Assembly (NCBI RefSeq): GCF_000145215.1 | Contig: NC_014392.1 | Coordinates: 1,062,001 to 1,126,000 of the forward strand | Reading direction: 5' to 3' | DNA: 64,000 bases | DNA from: Caldicellulosiruptor obsidiansis OB47 | GTDB lineage: Bacteria > Bacillota > Thermoanaerobacteria > Caldicellulosiruptorales > Caldicellulosiruptoraceae | In this document: piece after piece, positions 26,130-34,229 of the stretch | How positions within the stretch are numbered: position 1 is the stretch's first letter | Layout of the letters: each line of letters begins with the position of its first letter | Notes under the pieces: generated by a model | What the model was told of the DNA's origin: nothing | Databases searched by the model: none | The model's input: the letters and a program-made list of their open reading frames with translations, nothing else | Translations under genes and position numbers: made by a program

Positions 26130-27438
26130 TTTTAACTTGTGCTTCATACCAATCAACAAACTGCTTAGCTGTTCTTGGTGAGCGACCGTTGTAGTTCATC
26201 TCCCACTGCAGAGCAAGCCTGTGAAGCTTTTCTGTAATTTCAATACCTCTTTTTTTGGCAATCTCGTCAACAATTGTAAGGTATTCTTGCTGGGTTGGAG
26301 ATGGGTATGTTACTATTATTCCAAACCTATCAGCAAGAGAAAGTTTTTCTTCTAAAGTATCTTTAACATGTACTTCATCATCAGAGAAATTGCTTCTGTC
26401 GCTAAACCTTTCTTTTACAAGATGTCTTCTATTTGAGGTTGCATATATAACAACGTTTTGGGGCATTGCCTCTAAAGAACCTTCTAAAAGGGCTTTTAGT
26501 TTGGTATAGTTTTCCTCAATGTCTTCAAAAGACAGATCGTCTACAAAGATTATAAACTTAAGCGGGATATCTTTTAAGATTCTTATTAATTTTGGAAAAG
26601 TGTAAAGCTGGTCTTTGAACACCTCAACGACTCTCAAACCCATGTGAGAAAACTCGTTCAAAATTGCCTTTATAGTTGAAGACTTTCCAGTTCCTCTGCT
26701 GCCATAAAGCAGGATGTTGTTGACTCTTTGGCCATTTAAAAACGCCAAAGTGTTTTCAACAACAATCTTTTTCTGCCTTTCAATATTTACAAGGTCATCA
26801 AGTCTTATTGGGTCTAAATTTTCAATACCCACAAGATTATTTCCGTCCCATGAAAAGCCTTTGTACCTTGCAAAAATTCCAAAGCCATTTTGCTTGTGAA
26901 ATTCTACAAGCTCCTCAATTAAACTGCTCCAAGGAGTTGTGTTTAAGAATTTTTCAATGAGATTTTTTGTAAAATTATCAACGGCAGTAGGCAAAAAAGC
27001 AATTGTACCTTTAAACTCTAAAAAACTTTCAGCTAAAAAGTTTGGTAAGGCAGTAGAATCTTTTAAATAATCTTTTATCTCTTTTGCAGAAAAGTTTGAT
27101 ATAAACTCAAGGCAGTCTAAATCACAAGCTGCAGCTTTTTTAAGACTCTCATTTATTGCTATATTGTTAACACTTTTTGCTGCTAATTTCGTAAAAGTAT
27201 TTTCGCTAAAGAGAATTTTCTCAATAATGTATTCCTTTAAACTACAGCCCTTTCCAGCTTCTAAAAGATTGTAATAAACTGTGCTATAAAGATTTACAAT
27301 TCTTGCAAGATCCTGATTTCCATCGTCAATGAAGCGGACAAGATTGTACAGCTTTTTAAAAACGCTATCATAAAGAAGATTTCGATAGACTTTTAAGTTT
27401 TCGAAACACAGTCTGTAGAGCTTTATTTTCTCATTCAT
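26116..27438 (-). CDS. DUF815-family AAA ATPase, C-terminus altered by IS
   Basis: A 440-residue cytoplasmic protein of the DUF815 AAA+ family. The N-terminal half is helical and unplaced. The C-terminal ATPase begins near residue 195 with ENLDPIRLDDLVNIERQKKI, the usual DUF815 lead-in. The Walker A GSRGTGKSS and Walker B FIIFVDDLSFED follow, and the domain ends with a lid region NGRSPRTAKQFVDWYEAQVK. The last four residues (RVCK) and the stop are encoded by the IS terminal repeat. Removing the IS and one target copy restores a tail MEKG. The second ATG is used because the first lies only two bases after AAAGGAG. Substrate unknown. Confidence 0.88.
   Translation of the reverse strand: MNEKIKLYRLCFENLKVYRNLLYDSVFKKLYNLVRFIDDGNQDLARIVNLYSTVYYNLLEAGKGCSLKEYIIEKILFSENTFTKLAAKSVNNIAINESLKKAAACDLDCLEFISNFSAKEIKDYLKDSTALPNFLAESFLEFKGTIAFLPTAVDNFTKNLIEKFLNTTPWSSLIEELVEFHKQNGFGIFARYKGFSWDGNNLVGIENLDPIRLDDLVNIERQKKIVVENTLAFLNGQRVNNILLYGSRGTGKSSTIKAILNEFSHMGLRVVEVFKDQLYTFPKLIRILKDIPLKFIIFVDDLSFEDIEENYTKLKALLEGSLEAMPQNVVIYATSNRRHLVKERFSDRSNFSDDEVHVKDTLEEKLSLADRFGIIVTYPSPTQQEYLTIVDEIAKKRGIEITEKLHRLALQWEMNYNGRSPRTAKQFVDWYEAQVKRVCK
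26130..26137. repeat. Right 8-bp target-site duplication
   Basis: TTTTAACT, identical to 24566-24573. It lies in the coding sequence of the DUF815 ATPase. Confidence 0.85.
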
Positions 27439-27592
27439 TGCTGACATATCTCCTTTGTGCTGAAATTAAATCTTTTGTAATAAAAGTTTAGATCAACTAT
27501 TCTCTTTAGCTCTATATTTATTTTAGAACAACTAATGTCTTTTTGAAAGATTTTTCTTGAGTTGAGTTAATAATAATTTGATATCCATAATA

Positions 27593-27621
27593 TTGATGAA
27601 ATAACTTGAATTTGATATAAT
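27593..27621 (+). promoter_or_regulatory. Promoter of the SurA-N-type gene
   Basis: TTGATG (27593-27598) and a perfect TATAAT (27616-27621) with a 17-nt spacer, about 36 nt before the TTG start. Confidence 0.65.
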
Positions 27622-27657
27622 ATAAACAAATGAAATGGAAAAAGGAGTTGAAGATGG

Positions 27658-28368
27658 TTGATTAGAAAAAAGAGTAGGAGAAATTTTTTAGTAATAGCTC
27701 TTATATCTTTGAGTTTAATTTTGTTTTCTAATGTTTTAGCATCCGATATTTGGACAGAATGTGGCAAAAAAATAAAGGAAATTGAGCAGTCAAAAGATGG
27801 CAGAATAGTAGCAGTTGTAAACGGCGAAAAGATTTATAAAAAGGATTTAGAGATTGCGTATGCGTTAGAAGAAGCAAGCTATTTATATAAGAAAGAATTT
27901 TATCAAAAGCTTTCAAAGGAAGAAAAGATAAATTCAATAAAACCACCTGTACAAAAGACAAAAAAAGAAGTTTTAAATGAGATGATAGAAAATCTCCTTT
28001 TGCTTCAGGCTGCTAAAAAGGAAGGATATTTTATATCAGAGAAAGAAGCAAGAGACTACTATAAAAAAACAATGAAAACAATGCAGGATGTAATAAGTGG
28101 GAAAGTTTTAGGTGATGTGGAAAGTGCAAAGATTACAAATGATATGATTGAAAAGCTCGTCAAAGGATGGGGAATAACAAGAGAGGAGTACGATAAAAAA
28201 ACTATTGAGCAAACGAGAAATATGCTTTCAATTCAGAAGCTTTTGGATGCGAAATTTAAACAGTTCAAGGCTAAATCTAAGGATTTGGTAATTGGAGATT
28301 TCAGGAAAGAATATATAACTTTATTGAAGAAAAAAGCTAAAATAACAATATATGAAAATAATATTTAA
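27658..28368 (+). CDS. Exported SurA N-terminal-like protein
   Basis: A 236-residue secreted or membrane-tethered protein. It starts at a TTG behind AAAGGAG. Residues 1-29 form a signal peptide (basic MIRKKSRR, hydrophobic core, ending NVLAS). Next is a SurA/PrsA-type chaperone opening, GRIVAVVNGEKIYKKDLEIAYA, then long charged helices (TKKEVLNEMIENLLLLQAAKKEGYFISEKEARDYY, read in pieces) typical of the SurA N-terminal domain. There is no parvulin PPIase domain, so this is a chaperone-only relative of PrsA rather than a full foldase. It stands alone with its own promoter and terminator. Confidence 0.78.
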   Translation: MIRKKSRRNFLVIALISLSLILFSNVLASDIWTECGKKIKEIEQSKDGRIVAVVNGEKIYKKDLEIAYALEEASYLYKKEFYQKLSKEEKINSIKPPVQKTKKEVLNEMIENLLLLQAAKKEGYFISEKEARDYYKKTMKTMQDVISGKVLGDVESAKITNDMIEKLVKGWGITREEYDKKTIEQTRNMLSIQKLLDAKFKQFKAKSKDLVIGDFRKEYITLLKKKAKITIYENNI

Positions 28369-28388
28369 AAATAGAATTCATATAGAAC

Positions 28389-28419
28389 AAAACCACAGGT
28401 TTGAAAGGTCTGTGGTTTT
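28389..28419 (+). terminator. Rho-independent terminator
   Basis: Arms aaaaccacag and ctgtggtttt, an 11-nt loop and a T-rich tail, 20 bases after the SurA-N-type gene. Confidence 0.8.
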
Positions 28420-28473
28420 TATTTTTATAAATTTGCGTAAGATTTTTATTTACAAAACAAAGCCAGAAAGCAC

Positions 28474-28489
28474 ATCCCCTTCAGGGGAT
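28474..28489. repeat. Left-end hairpin of the TnpB element
   Basis: Perfect 6-bp stem ATCCCC/GGGGAT with a TTCA loop. It is nearly identical to the hairpin at 29905-29920. Confidence 0.75.
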
Positions 28490-28596
28490 TGTGATGAATG
28501 GCAGTCCTTTTTCTTCTCTTGAACTATCTTGAGAGTACGAGGTATAATAGATGAAGTAGCAAAAAGTTTTTCGGTATTGTTAGAGGAGTTAAGAAG

Positions 28597-29873
28597 ATGA
28601 CAAAGGCAGAAAAAATTAAGCAAACATGGCAACAAACTAAAGAAAGAAGGAAAAACCAAATACCTGTGGTGTGTCAGTTAAAAATTAATCTTAACTCTGC
28701 CTCAAAAGAAACAAGAGAAAAACTTTTTAGGCTGTTTTTAGAAGCAAAATGGTTGTACAACTATATAGTTGCTGACATTGGAAACAGACTTGATAGCAAT
28801 GCGGAGAAACTAAGAGAAGTTGAAATAAAGGTGGGGGAAAATTTCGAAAAAAGAAGAATTGAAAATCTCAGTTCACAGATGAAGCAAGCTCTGGTGGAAA
28901 GAATAAAGCAGAATTTGTATTCTCTTCACATACAAAAGGAAAACGGCTACAAAACGGGTAAACTGCAGTTCAAACACTATGTTAATTCAATTCCCCTCAA
29001 ACAATTTGGGAACACTTTTAAGTTTGTTAACCAGCAAATGACCAGAGTTAAAATACAGGGTATTAATAAACCTTTGAGGGTACTGGGAGGAAATCAGATT
29101 CCAGAAGATAGCGAAATAGCAAAAGCACTTGTAAGAAAACCAAGTGGCATTTACCTTTTTGTAACTTGCTATATAGACAGGGACAAATACACAGGCGCGT
29201 GGGAAAGAAGAAAGAACAGAAAAGGTGTAGTAAAGCCGAGGGTATGGCAGATGTTCGATACTGCTGCTGGAATTGATTTTAAACCTGCCGGGCTGGTACT
29301 ATCAAACGGTCTCAAACTTGAATGGCAGATAAAAGAGACAAAACGCTTGAAAAAGTTGCAAAAACAACTTGCACGCCAGCAGAAAGGTTCTAAAAGATGG
29401 TATAAAACAAAAGAAAAAATTGCAAGAGAGTATGAAAAATTAACAAACATCAAGTATGACGTAATAAACAAAACCTGTTCATTTTTGTACAGGTATAAGA
29501 CAGTTTGTTTTCAAAAAGATAACATCAAAGGTTGGAAGGATGGATATTTTTCAAAGTCAGTACACTACAGTGCAGTAGGGACAATTAAGAGAAGACTGAG
29601 CACAGTCTTCGGGTTCCTGCTGTGGCAATCAAAAGTTCTGTGCCAACAACGAAGACATGCAGCAGTTGCGGAAGTCAGTATGATGTCAAGTTGTCGGAAA
29701 GAATTTTCAGATGTCCTGTTTGCGGTTTAGAAATTTACAGAGATTTGAACGCTGCGATAAACATGTTAAAGGTAGTAGGGCTGGACCGGTCCGAAGTCAA
29801 GCCCGTGGAGTGGGAGACCGCTGCCAGAATATTCAGGGATAACCCCTGTATTCTGGTAAGTCATACCACGTAG
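28597..29873 (+). pseudogene. TnpB, RNA-guided nuclease relative, frameshifted
   Basis: The frame from 28597 covers the N-terminal domain and RuvC parts with AAGIDFKPAGLVLSNG (RuvC-I Asp) and TVCFQKDNIKGW (RuvC-II region). Near 29605 one base is missing and the frame moves to that of 29622-29873. The second frame carries the zinc ribbon KTCSSCG ... FRCPVCGLE and the RuvC-III DLNAAINM. In the RuvC-II region the catalytic Glu of IEDLN-type TnpB is replaced by Gln or Asp; related Firmicute TnpB proteins use a FQDEN form, so activity is unclear even apart from the frameshift. Confidence 0.85.
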
Positions 29874-29935
29874 AAGCGGGAAGCCCAACCCCTGAAGGAA
29901 TCCTATCCCCTTCGGGGGATTGGGAGGAGATCAAA
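29760..29935 (+). ncRNA. Candidate omega RNA (reRNA) of the TnpB element
   Basis: The 3' end of tnpB and the right end of the element contain the features expected of the TnpB guide RNA: a GC-rich fold (GGACCGG...; GGGATAACCCC; GAAGCGGGAAGCCCAACCCC) and the terminal hairpin at 29905-29920. TnpB families use this region as scaffold with the flanking DNA as guide. The exact 3' boundary is uncertain. Confidence 0.4.
29905..29920. repeat. Right-end hairpin of the TnpB element
   Basis: Perfect 6-bp stem ATCCCC/GGGGAT with a TTCG loop, 15 bases before the probable right end. Confidence 0.75.
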
Positions 29936-29939
29936 TCAC

Positions 29940-29955
29940 ATGACCAATAAGTCAT
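29940..29955. promoter_or_regulatory. TetR-type operator, site 1
   Basis: ATGAC-N6-GTCAT, 21 bases upstream of the tetR start codon. The same sequence recurs at 30639-30654 in front of the ABC genes. Around it TGACCAATAAGTCATAATA matches site 2 at all but one of 19 bases. Confidence 0.7.
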
Positions 29956-29976
29956 AATAATCTTGAGGTGAGGTTT

Positions 29977-30612
29977 ATGCCCAAGCAAACATTTTTGAAC
30001 CTTCCAGAAGAAAAAAGAAATTTTATAACAGATACATTAATAAAATATTTTTCACAAAAACCTTATCATGAGGTTGATATATCAGATATTGCTAAAGAGT
30101 GCAATGTTGCAAAAGGGAGCATGTATCAGTATTTTGAAAACAAAAAAGAGATGTATTTTTACTCTCTTCAGGTTTCCTATGATAGGTTTTTGAAACTGCT
30201 CGAAAAGTTAGACATGATACATATAAATATCTTTGACTATTACGAAAACTCGCTTGAAGGCATATGGCTTGCAATGAAAGAATTGAGAAACGAGTACATG
30301 CTTCTTGAGAGAGCATTTTTTTCGCATGATTCACCTTTTAAGGAGGAAATAAATGAAAAGTTTTTGAAACAGTCGAGAGAATTTCTTATTGAACTCATCA
30401 GGTATAATCAAGAAAAGGGTTTTATAAGAGAGGATATAGACCCACTATTGATTGGAATTTTCTTAGAAGGTGCAAGCTTTTACATGAAAAAGTTTATAAT
30501 AGAACAGGCTCTGATTAAAACATCAACAACACTTGATCTTGATATAAGTTATTTTAAAGATGCTCTTTCTCAATTTATAAAACTTTTGAAAGAAGGAATA
30601 GCGAAAAAATGA
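29977..30612 (+). CDS. TetR-family transcriptional repressor
   Basis: A 211-residue TetR regulator. The N-terminal HTH domain spans about residues 8-55: KRNFITDTLIKYFSQKPYHE and DISDIAKECNVAKGSMYQYF followed by ENKKEMYFYSL. The C-terminal ligand domain is unspecific. The ATG at 29977 follows GAGGTGAGG; a GTG nine bases earlier lies inside the ribosome-binding site. An ATGAC-N6-GTCAT inverted repeat precedes both this gene and the ABC operon 85 bases downstream. The simplest reading is autoregulation and control of the exporter. Confidence 0.9.
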   Translation: MPKQTFLNLPEEKRNFITDTLIKYFSQKPYHEVDISDIAKECNVAKGSMYQYFENKKEMYFYSLQVSYDRFLKLLEKLDMIHINIFDYYENSLEGIWLAMKELRNEYMLLERAFFSHDSPFKEEINEKFLKQSREFLIELIRYNQEKGFIREDIDPLLIGIFLEGASFYMKKFIIEQALIKTSTTLDLDISYFKDALSQFIKLLKEGIAKK

Positions 30613-30627
30613 ATATTGAGGTATGAC

Positions 30628-30657
30628 TTGACGGTCATATGACCAATGAGTCATAAT
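30628..30657 (+). promoter_or_regulatory. Operator-embedded promoter of the ABC operon
   Basis: TTGACG (30628-30633) and CATAAT (30652-30657) with an 18-nt spacer. The spacer is filled by the palindrome GGTCATATGACC (30633-30644) and the ATGAC-N6-GTCAT repeat (30639-30654, operator site 2). A repressor bound here would block the polymerase. Confidence 0.65.
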
Positions 30658-30696
30658 ATAGTATATCAAGATTAAAATTTAAGGAGATGGTAGACT

Positions 30697-31395
30697 GTGT
30701 TTGTCAAGGTTGAGAATCTTTCGAAAATCTACAAGATGGGTAAGAATGAAATCAGGGCACTCAATGAAGTAAGTTTTGAGCTTGAAAAAGGGAAAATTTA
30801 CACGGTTATAGGTCCTTCTGGGTCAGGTAAAACCACGCTTTTTAACATCCTTGGTGGGCTTGACAGGGCAGATAAAGGCAGAGTTTTTGTTGATGGCAAA
30901 GAGATAACTGCAATGGACCAAAAAAGGCTTTCTGAGTATAGGCGCGACTATGTGGGTTTTGTATTTCAGTTTTTTAACCTCATAAATGGTCTTACGGTAT
31001 ATGAAAATGTGCTCTCAAGTGCACATCTTAGCAAAAATCCATTGGATGTTGATATGGTATTAAAAATGGTGGATGTGTTTTCTGAAAAGGACAAATTTCC
31101 GTTTGAACTGTCTGGCGGACAGCAGCAAAGGGTGGCAATTGCAAGAGCAGTTGTTAAAAACCCTGCATTGATTTTGTGTGATGAGCCAACAGGTGCGCTT
31201 GACTATGAGAGCAGCAAACTTGTGTTAAAACTTTTAGAAGATGTAAATCAGAAGTTTGGCACAACCATTTTGATAATTACACACAACCTTGCAATTTCTA
31301 AAATGGCAGATGTTACGTTGAGATTAAGGTCAGGCAGGCTTGTTGAATTTTCTGAAAATCCTCACAAGATCTCTGCTCAAGAGGTGACATGGTAA
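30697..31395 (+). CDS. ABC transporter ATP-binding protein (MacB/LolD type)
   Basis: A 232-residue ATPase of the MacB/LolD/BceA class. It has Walker [11 protein letters not shown]-loop FVFQFFNL, signature LSGGQQQR, Walker [13 protein letters not shown] and the H-switch ITHN. The GTG start follows AAGGAGATGG. It overlaps the permease gene by 7 bases, so the two form one transporter. This class moves lipoproteins, peptides or antibiotics rather than sugars. The operator upstream suggests induction by a TetR ligand, so drug or peptide export is the likeliest role. Confidence 0.92.
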   Translation: MFVKVENLSKIYKMGKNEIRALNEVSFELEKGKIYTVIGPSGSGKTTLFNILGGLDRADKGRVFVDGKEITAMDQKRLSEYRRDYVGFVFQFFNLINGLTVYENVLSSAHLSKNPLDVDMVLKMVDVFSEKDKFPFELSGGQQQRVAIARAVVKNPALILCDEPTGALDYESSKLVLKLLEDVNQKFGTTILIITHNLAISKMADVTLRLRSGRLVEFSENPHKISAQEVTW

Positions 31396-33626
31396 TGGTA
31401 ATCAAAAAAATTCCCCTGCGAATAATGGAAAGAGAGTTTTTGCAATTCTTTTCTATAATGATGCTTGTAGCTATTGCCGTAATGACATATACACTCTTTG
31501 CTGTGTCAATGGAAGACATAGATATAAATTATAAGATATTTAAAAAAGACTTCGTCCAGGAAGATGGGTATTTTATAACATCACAAAAGATAGATAAGAA
31601 GCTTTTGAAAGAAAAGTTTGGTATTGAACTTGAAGAGAGACTTTTTTATGAAATTCAGCAAGATGGGGTTACTTTAAGAATATTTTCAATTTCAAATAAA
31701 ATAAACAAGCCATATGTAGAAGCGGGTAAGATGCCAAGGCAAGGCGAAGTTTTGCTTGACCCGAGCTTTTTTAAAACCCAGCAGTATCACACCTACGATG
31801 AAATAGTCATTTCAGGAAAGAAATTCAGAGTAAGTGGAGTAGGGTATCTTCCTGATTACATTTACATTATTAAAAATGACCAAGACCTTCTCCCAGACCC
31901 CAAACACTTTGGTGTTGTGTTGATGCTAAAAAGCGAGATGCAAAAACTATTTCCTGTGGTTCCTGTTCATTACTATAGCTATAAAGGAAAAGTTAACAAT
32001 ATTGAAAATTTCAAAAGCTTTATAAATTCTAATTGGAGACTTTTAAAGTTTGTTGAAAGAGACCGAAATCCAAGAATAATATACACAGAGATGAAACTTG
32101 AAAATGCAAAGAGAATGACATTGCCACTCAGTCTTTTTATAATTCTTGTATCCTCATTTATACTTTTTATTGTCATGCGAAGGGTAATAAACACTATGCA
32201 TGCGGAAATTGGCACACTTTATTCCATGGGTTATACTCAGGAAGATGTGGTCAAAGTTTTCATGAGATTTCCACTTTATATTTGGTTTTTTGGTTCTGTT
32301 GCTGGCGTTTTGATAGGATTTTTTGAGGCATCTTCGTTTGCACAGTTTTACAGGTCATACTTTACCTTACCAAAGATAAAAACAGTTTTACCTTGGCAGC
32401 ATATATTTGTTGCAATGGTGCTACCAGCCATATTTATGTTTCTTTCAGGGTACCTTGCTCTTAAAAACTTTTTCAAGCTGACAATTGTAGAGATGCTTCA
32501 TGGAATTGACGAAATAAAATTTGGCAAGCTTCCTACAATAAAGTTTTTTGATAGATTTGAATTTAAAACAAGGATTATGCTCAAATATGGCTGGAGACAT
32601 ATAGGAAGAGAGGTTATTTTGGCAGTTGGCATTATCTTTTCAACAATCCTTATGATGTATGGGATGACGGCAAAAGATTCAATCGTTGTTGCAATTGAAA
32701 GAACATATGAGAAGAATTTTAGGTACAATTATCTTTATTCTTTGAATTCTGTGTCCACACACCCTGAGATTAAACTCCAAAGCGCAGCTGAGCCATACAA
32801 CCTTTTGTCTTTTGACATTGAAGGGACAAAGCTGAGTATTATGATTTACGGTGTGAAAAGTCACTCAAACATGATAAAGCTCTATGATGATAAAGGGAAT
32901 GAAATCTCTGTGTCAAGTGAACTTATCATAACCAAACCTCTTGCAAGCAAACTCGGTATTGGCGAAGGAGATGAGATTAAACTAAAGAATGAATTTACAG
33001 GCAAAGAATATACTTTAAAAGTAAAAAAAGTAGCTAACCTTCCAGTCGGAAACAATGGGTACATGGAACTTGAAAGTTTTAATAAGCTTTTTGGATATAG
33101 AAATGGAGAGTATATTGGGATATTCTCAAAAGAGAAGATGGATATTCCTGAGAACTTGTTTTTTGAGAGTTATACTAAATCTGAGCTTATAAATACAATA
33201 AAGGCCTCAGCTGACGACCTTTCAAAGACTATTGGAGTTATAGCGCTAATTGCCGCTATTCTTGCGCTTTTAATTGTGTATGTTCTGTCTACTTTAACTC
33301 TCAATGAAAATAAGAAAAACATAGGGATTTTAAAAATGCTTGGATACAAGGAAGGAAATATTTTTAAGATGATTCTTGGCTTTAATTATGTTTCCTTAGT
33401 AACAGGGTTCATTATAGGTGTGCCTCTTTCTAAATTGACAATGGATAGTCTTATAAGTAGAGCCACAAAAAATATCGATTTTGCTATGAGCATTGATTTG
33501 AGCGTAAATAGCATTTTATCAACATTTGCAGTGTTAACTGTAGTGTTCCTGCTTTCAAGACTTTTGGCAAGACAAAAAATAGCAAAGGTAATGCCTGTTG
33601 AGATATTAAGACAGCAGGTTGATTAA
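31389..33626 (+). CDS. FtsX/MacB-type ABC transporter permease
   Basis: A 745-residue permease with the duplicated FtsX layout. There is one N-terminal membrane segment (residues about 17-37), an extracellular domain, three segments (about 240-380), a second extracellular domain (about 440-605), and three C-terminal segments with the FtsX-type TLTLNENKKNIGILKMLGYK. This two-domain build resembles YtrF/BceB-like exporters. Start choice is uncertain between ATG codons at 31389 and 31395. No dedicated histidine kinase or response regulator is nearby; the TetR protein controls it instead. Confidence 0.9.
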   Translation: MVMVIKKIPLRIMEREFLQFFSIMMLVAIAVMTYTLFAVSMEDIDINYKIFKKDFVQEDGYFITSQKIDKKLLKEKFGIELEERLFYEIQQDGVTLRIFSISNKINKPYVEAGKMPRQGEVLLDPSFFKTQQYHTYDEIVISGKKFRVSGVGYLPDYIYIIKNDQDLLPDPKHFGVVLMLKSEMQKLFPVVPVHYYSYKGKVNNIENFKSFINSNWRLLKFVERDRNPRIIYTEMKLENAKRMTLPLSLFIILVSSFILFIVMRRVINTMHAEIGTLYSMGYTQEDVVKVFMRFPLYIWFFGSVAGVLIGFFEASSFAQFYRSYFTLPKIKTVLPWQHIFVAMVLPAIFMFLSGYLALKNFFKLTIVEMLHGIDEIKFGKLPTIKFFDRFEFKTRIMLKYGWRHIGREVILAVGIIFSTILMMYGMTAKDSIVVAIERTYEKNFRYNYLYSLNSVSTHPEIKLQSAAEPYNLLSFDIEGTKLSIMIYGVKSHSNMIKLYDDKGNEISVSSELIITKPLASKLGIGEGDEIKLKNEFTGKEYTLKVKKVANLPVGNNGYMELESFNKLFGYRNGEYIGIFSKEKMDIPENLFFESYTKSELINTIKASADDLSKTIGVIALIAAILALLIVYVLSTLTLNENKKNIGILKMLGYKEGNIFKMILGFNYVSLVTGFIIGVPLSKLTMDSLISRATKNIDFAMSIDLSVNSILSTFAVLTVVFLLSRLLARQKIAKVMPVEILRQQVD

Positions 33627-34025
33627 AGTCAAAAGGGCTGACTCAAAAGAGAAAAGCGCAGCCCTTTTTGCTATCTCTTCGTATGTATATCCAGAGTATT
33701 TCAAAATTAGCAGCTCTCTTTGTTCCTCAGGCAGTTTTTCAAGTGTCATTTTGACCTGAAGTATTTCAATGTCATCTTGTGGGGTTTGAGAGCAAAGCAG
33801 GTATTTTTCTCCCATAGAAATTCTCTTTTGCGATTTTAAGTAGTTTATTGCAAAGTTTTTTGCAACAGTAATAAGCCATCCTTGGATATTATCCTCGCGA
33901 GGGGGATTTTTAATGAGCTTGTAAAAAACTTCTTGTGCAATGTCTTCTGCCTCTTTTGAAGTCTTCAACATGAATGTCAAGTAATTTAGCACCTTTTGAT
34001 AGTATTTAGAGTAAATCTGCTCCAA
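33606..34025 (-). pseudogene. ECF-type sigma factor, C-terminally truncated
   Basis: The N-terminal part is a normal sigma-70 region 2 of the ECF group: IYSKYYQKVLNYLTFMLKTS, AEDIAQEVFYKLIKNP and GWLITVAKNFAINYLKSQKR. Region 4 begins properly with LEKLPEEQRELLILKYSGYTYEEIAK. It then changes to an unrelated tail (RAALFSFESALLTLINLLS) instead of the second HTH helix and the VK...RAR motif. The tail is encoded by the terminator hairpin and the last codons of the convergent permease gene. The DNA-recognition helix is therefore lost. The start is unclear (a TTG or an upstream CTG). No anti-sigma gene is visible. Confidence 0.65.
33631..33668 (+). terminator. Rho-independent terminator of the ABC operon
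   Basis: Arms aaaagggctg and cagccctttt with an 18-nt loop and a T run, directly after the permease stop. It lies inside the 3' end of the truncated sigma-factor frame. Confidence 0.75.
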
Positions 34026-34229
34026 ATCCAGCGACCCAAAACCCCCTTTGTTTTTCGCTTTCTAATATTATAAACAATTTAAAAACAGGATTTGTGACAT
34101 GTTTTAAAATAGTATTAAGAGATTTTTTAAAATTTCTGCATGCTAGTTTAGGGTGTATTTGGTATACTGCAAACTAAATCAGGATAAAAAATATTAGGAG
34201 AATTTTTGTAAAAGGAGGGCGAGATAATT

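Larger units (their letters stand above)
28451..29935 (+). mobile_element. IS605/IS1341-type TnpB-only element, defective
   Basis: A frameshifted tnpB flanked by subterminal hairpins typical of IS200/IS605 ends: ATCCCC-TTCA-GGGGAT at 28474-28489 on the left and ATCCCC-TTCG-GGGGAT at 29905-29920 on the right. There is no tnpA. The exact ends cannot be set by eye. The left end is probably just after a TTTAC near 28450-28454 and the right end within GATCAAAT around 29929-29936. The right end directly abuts the tetR promoter region. Confidence 0.75.
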
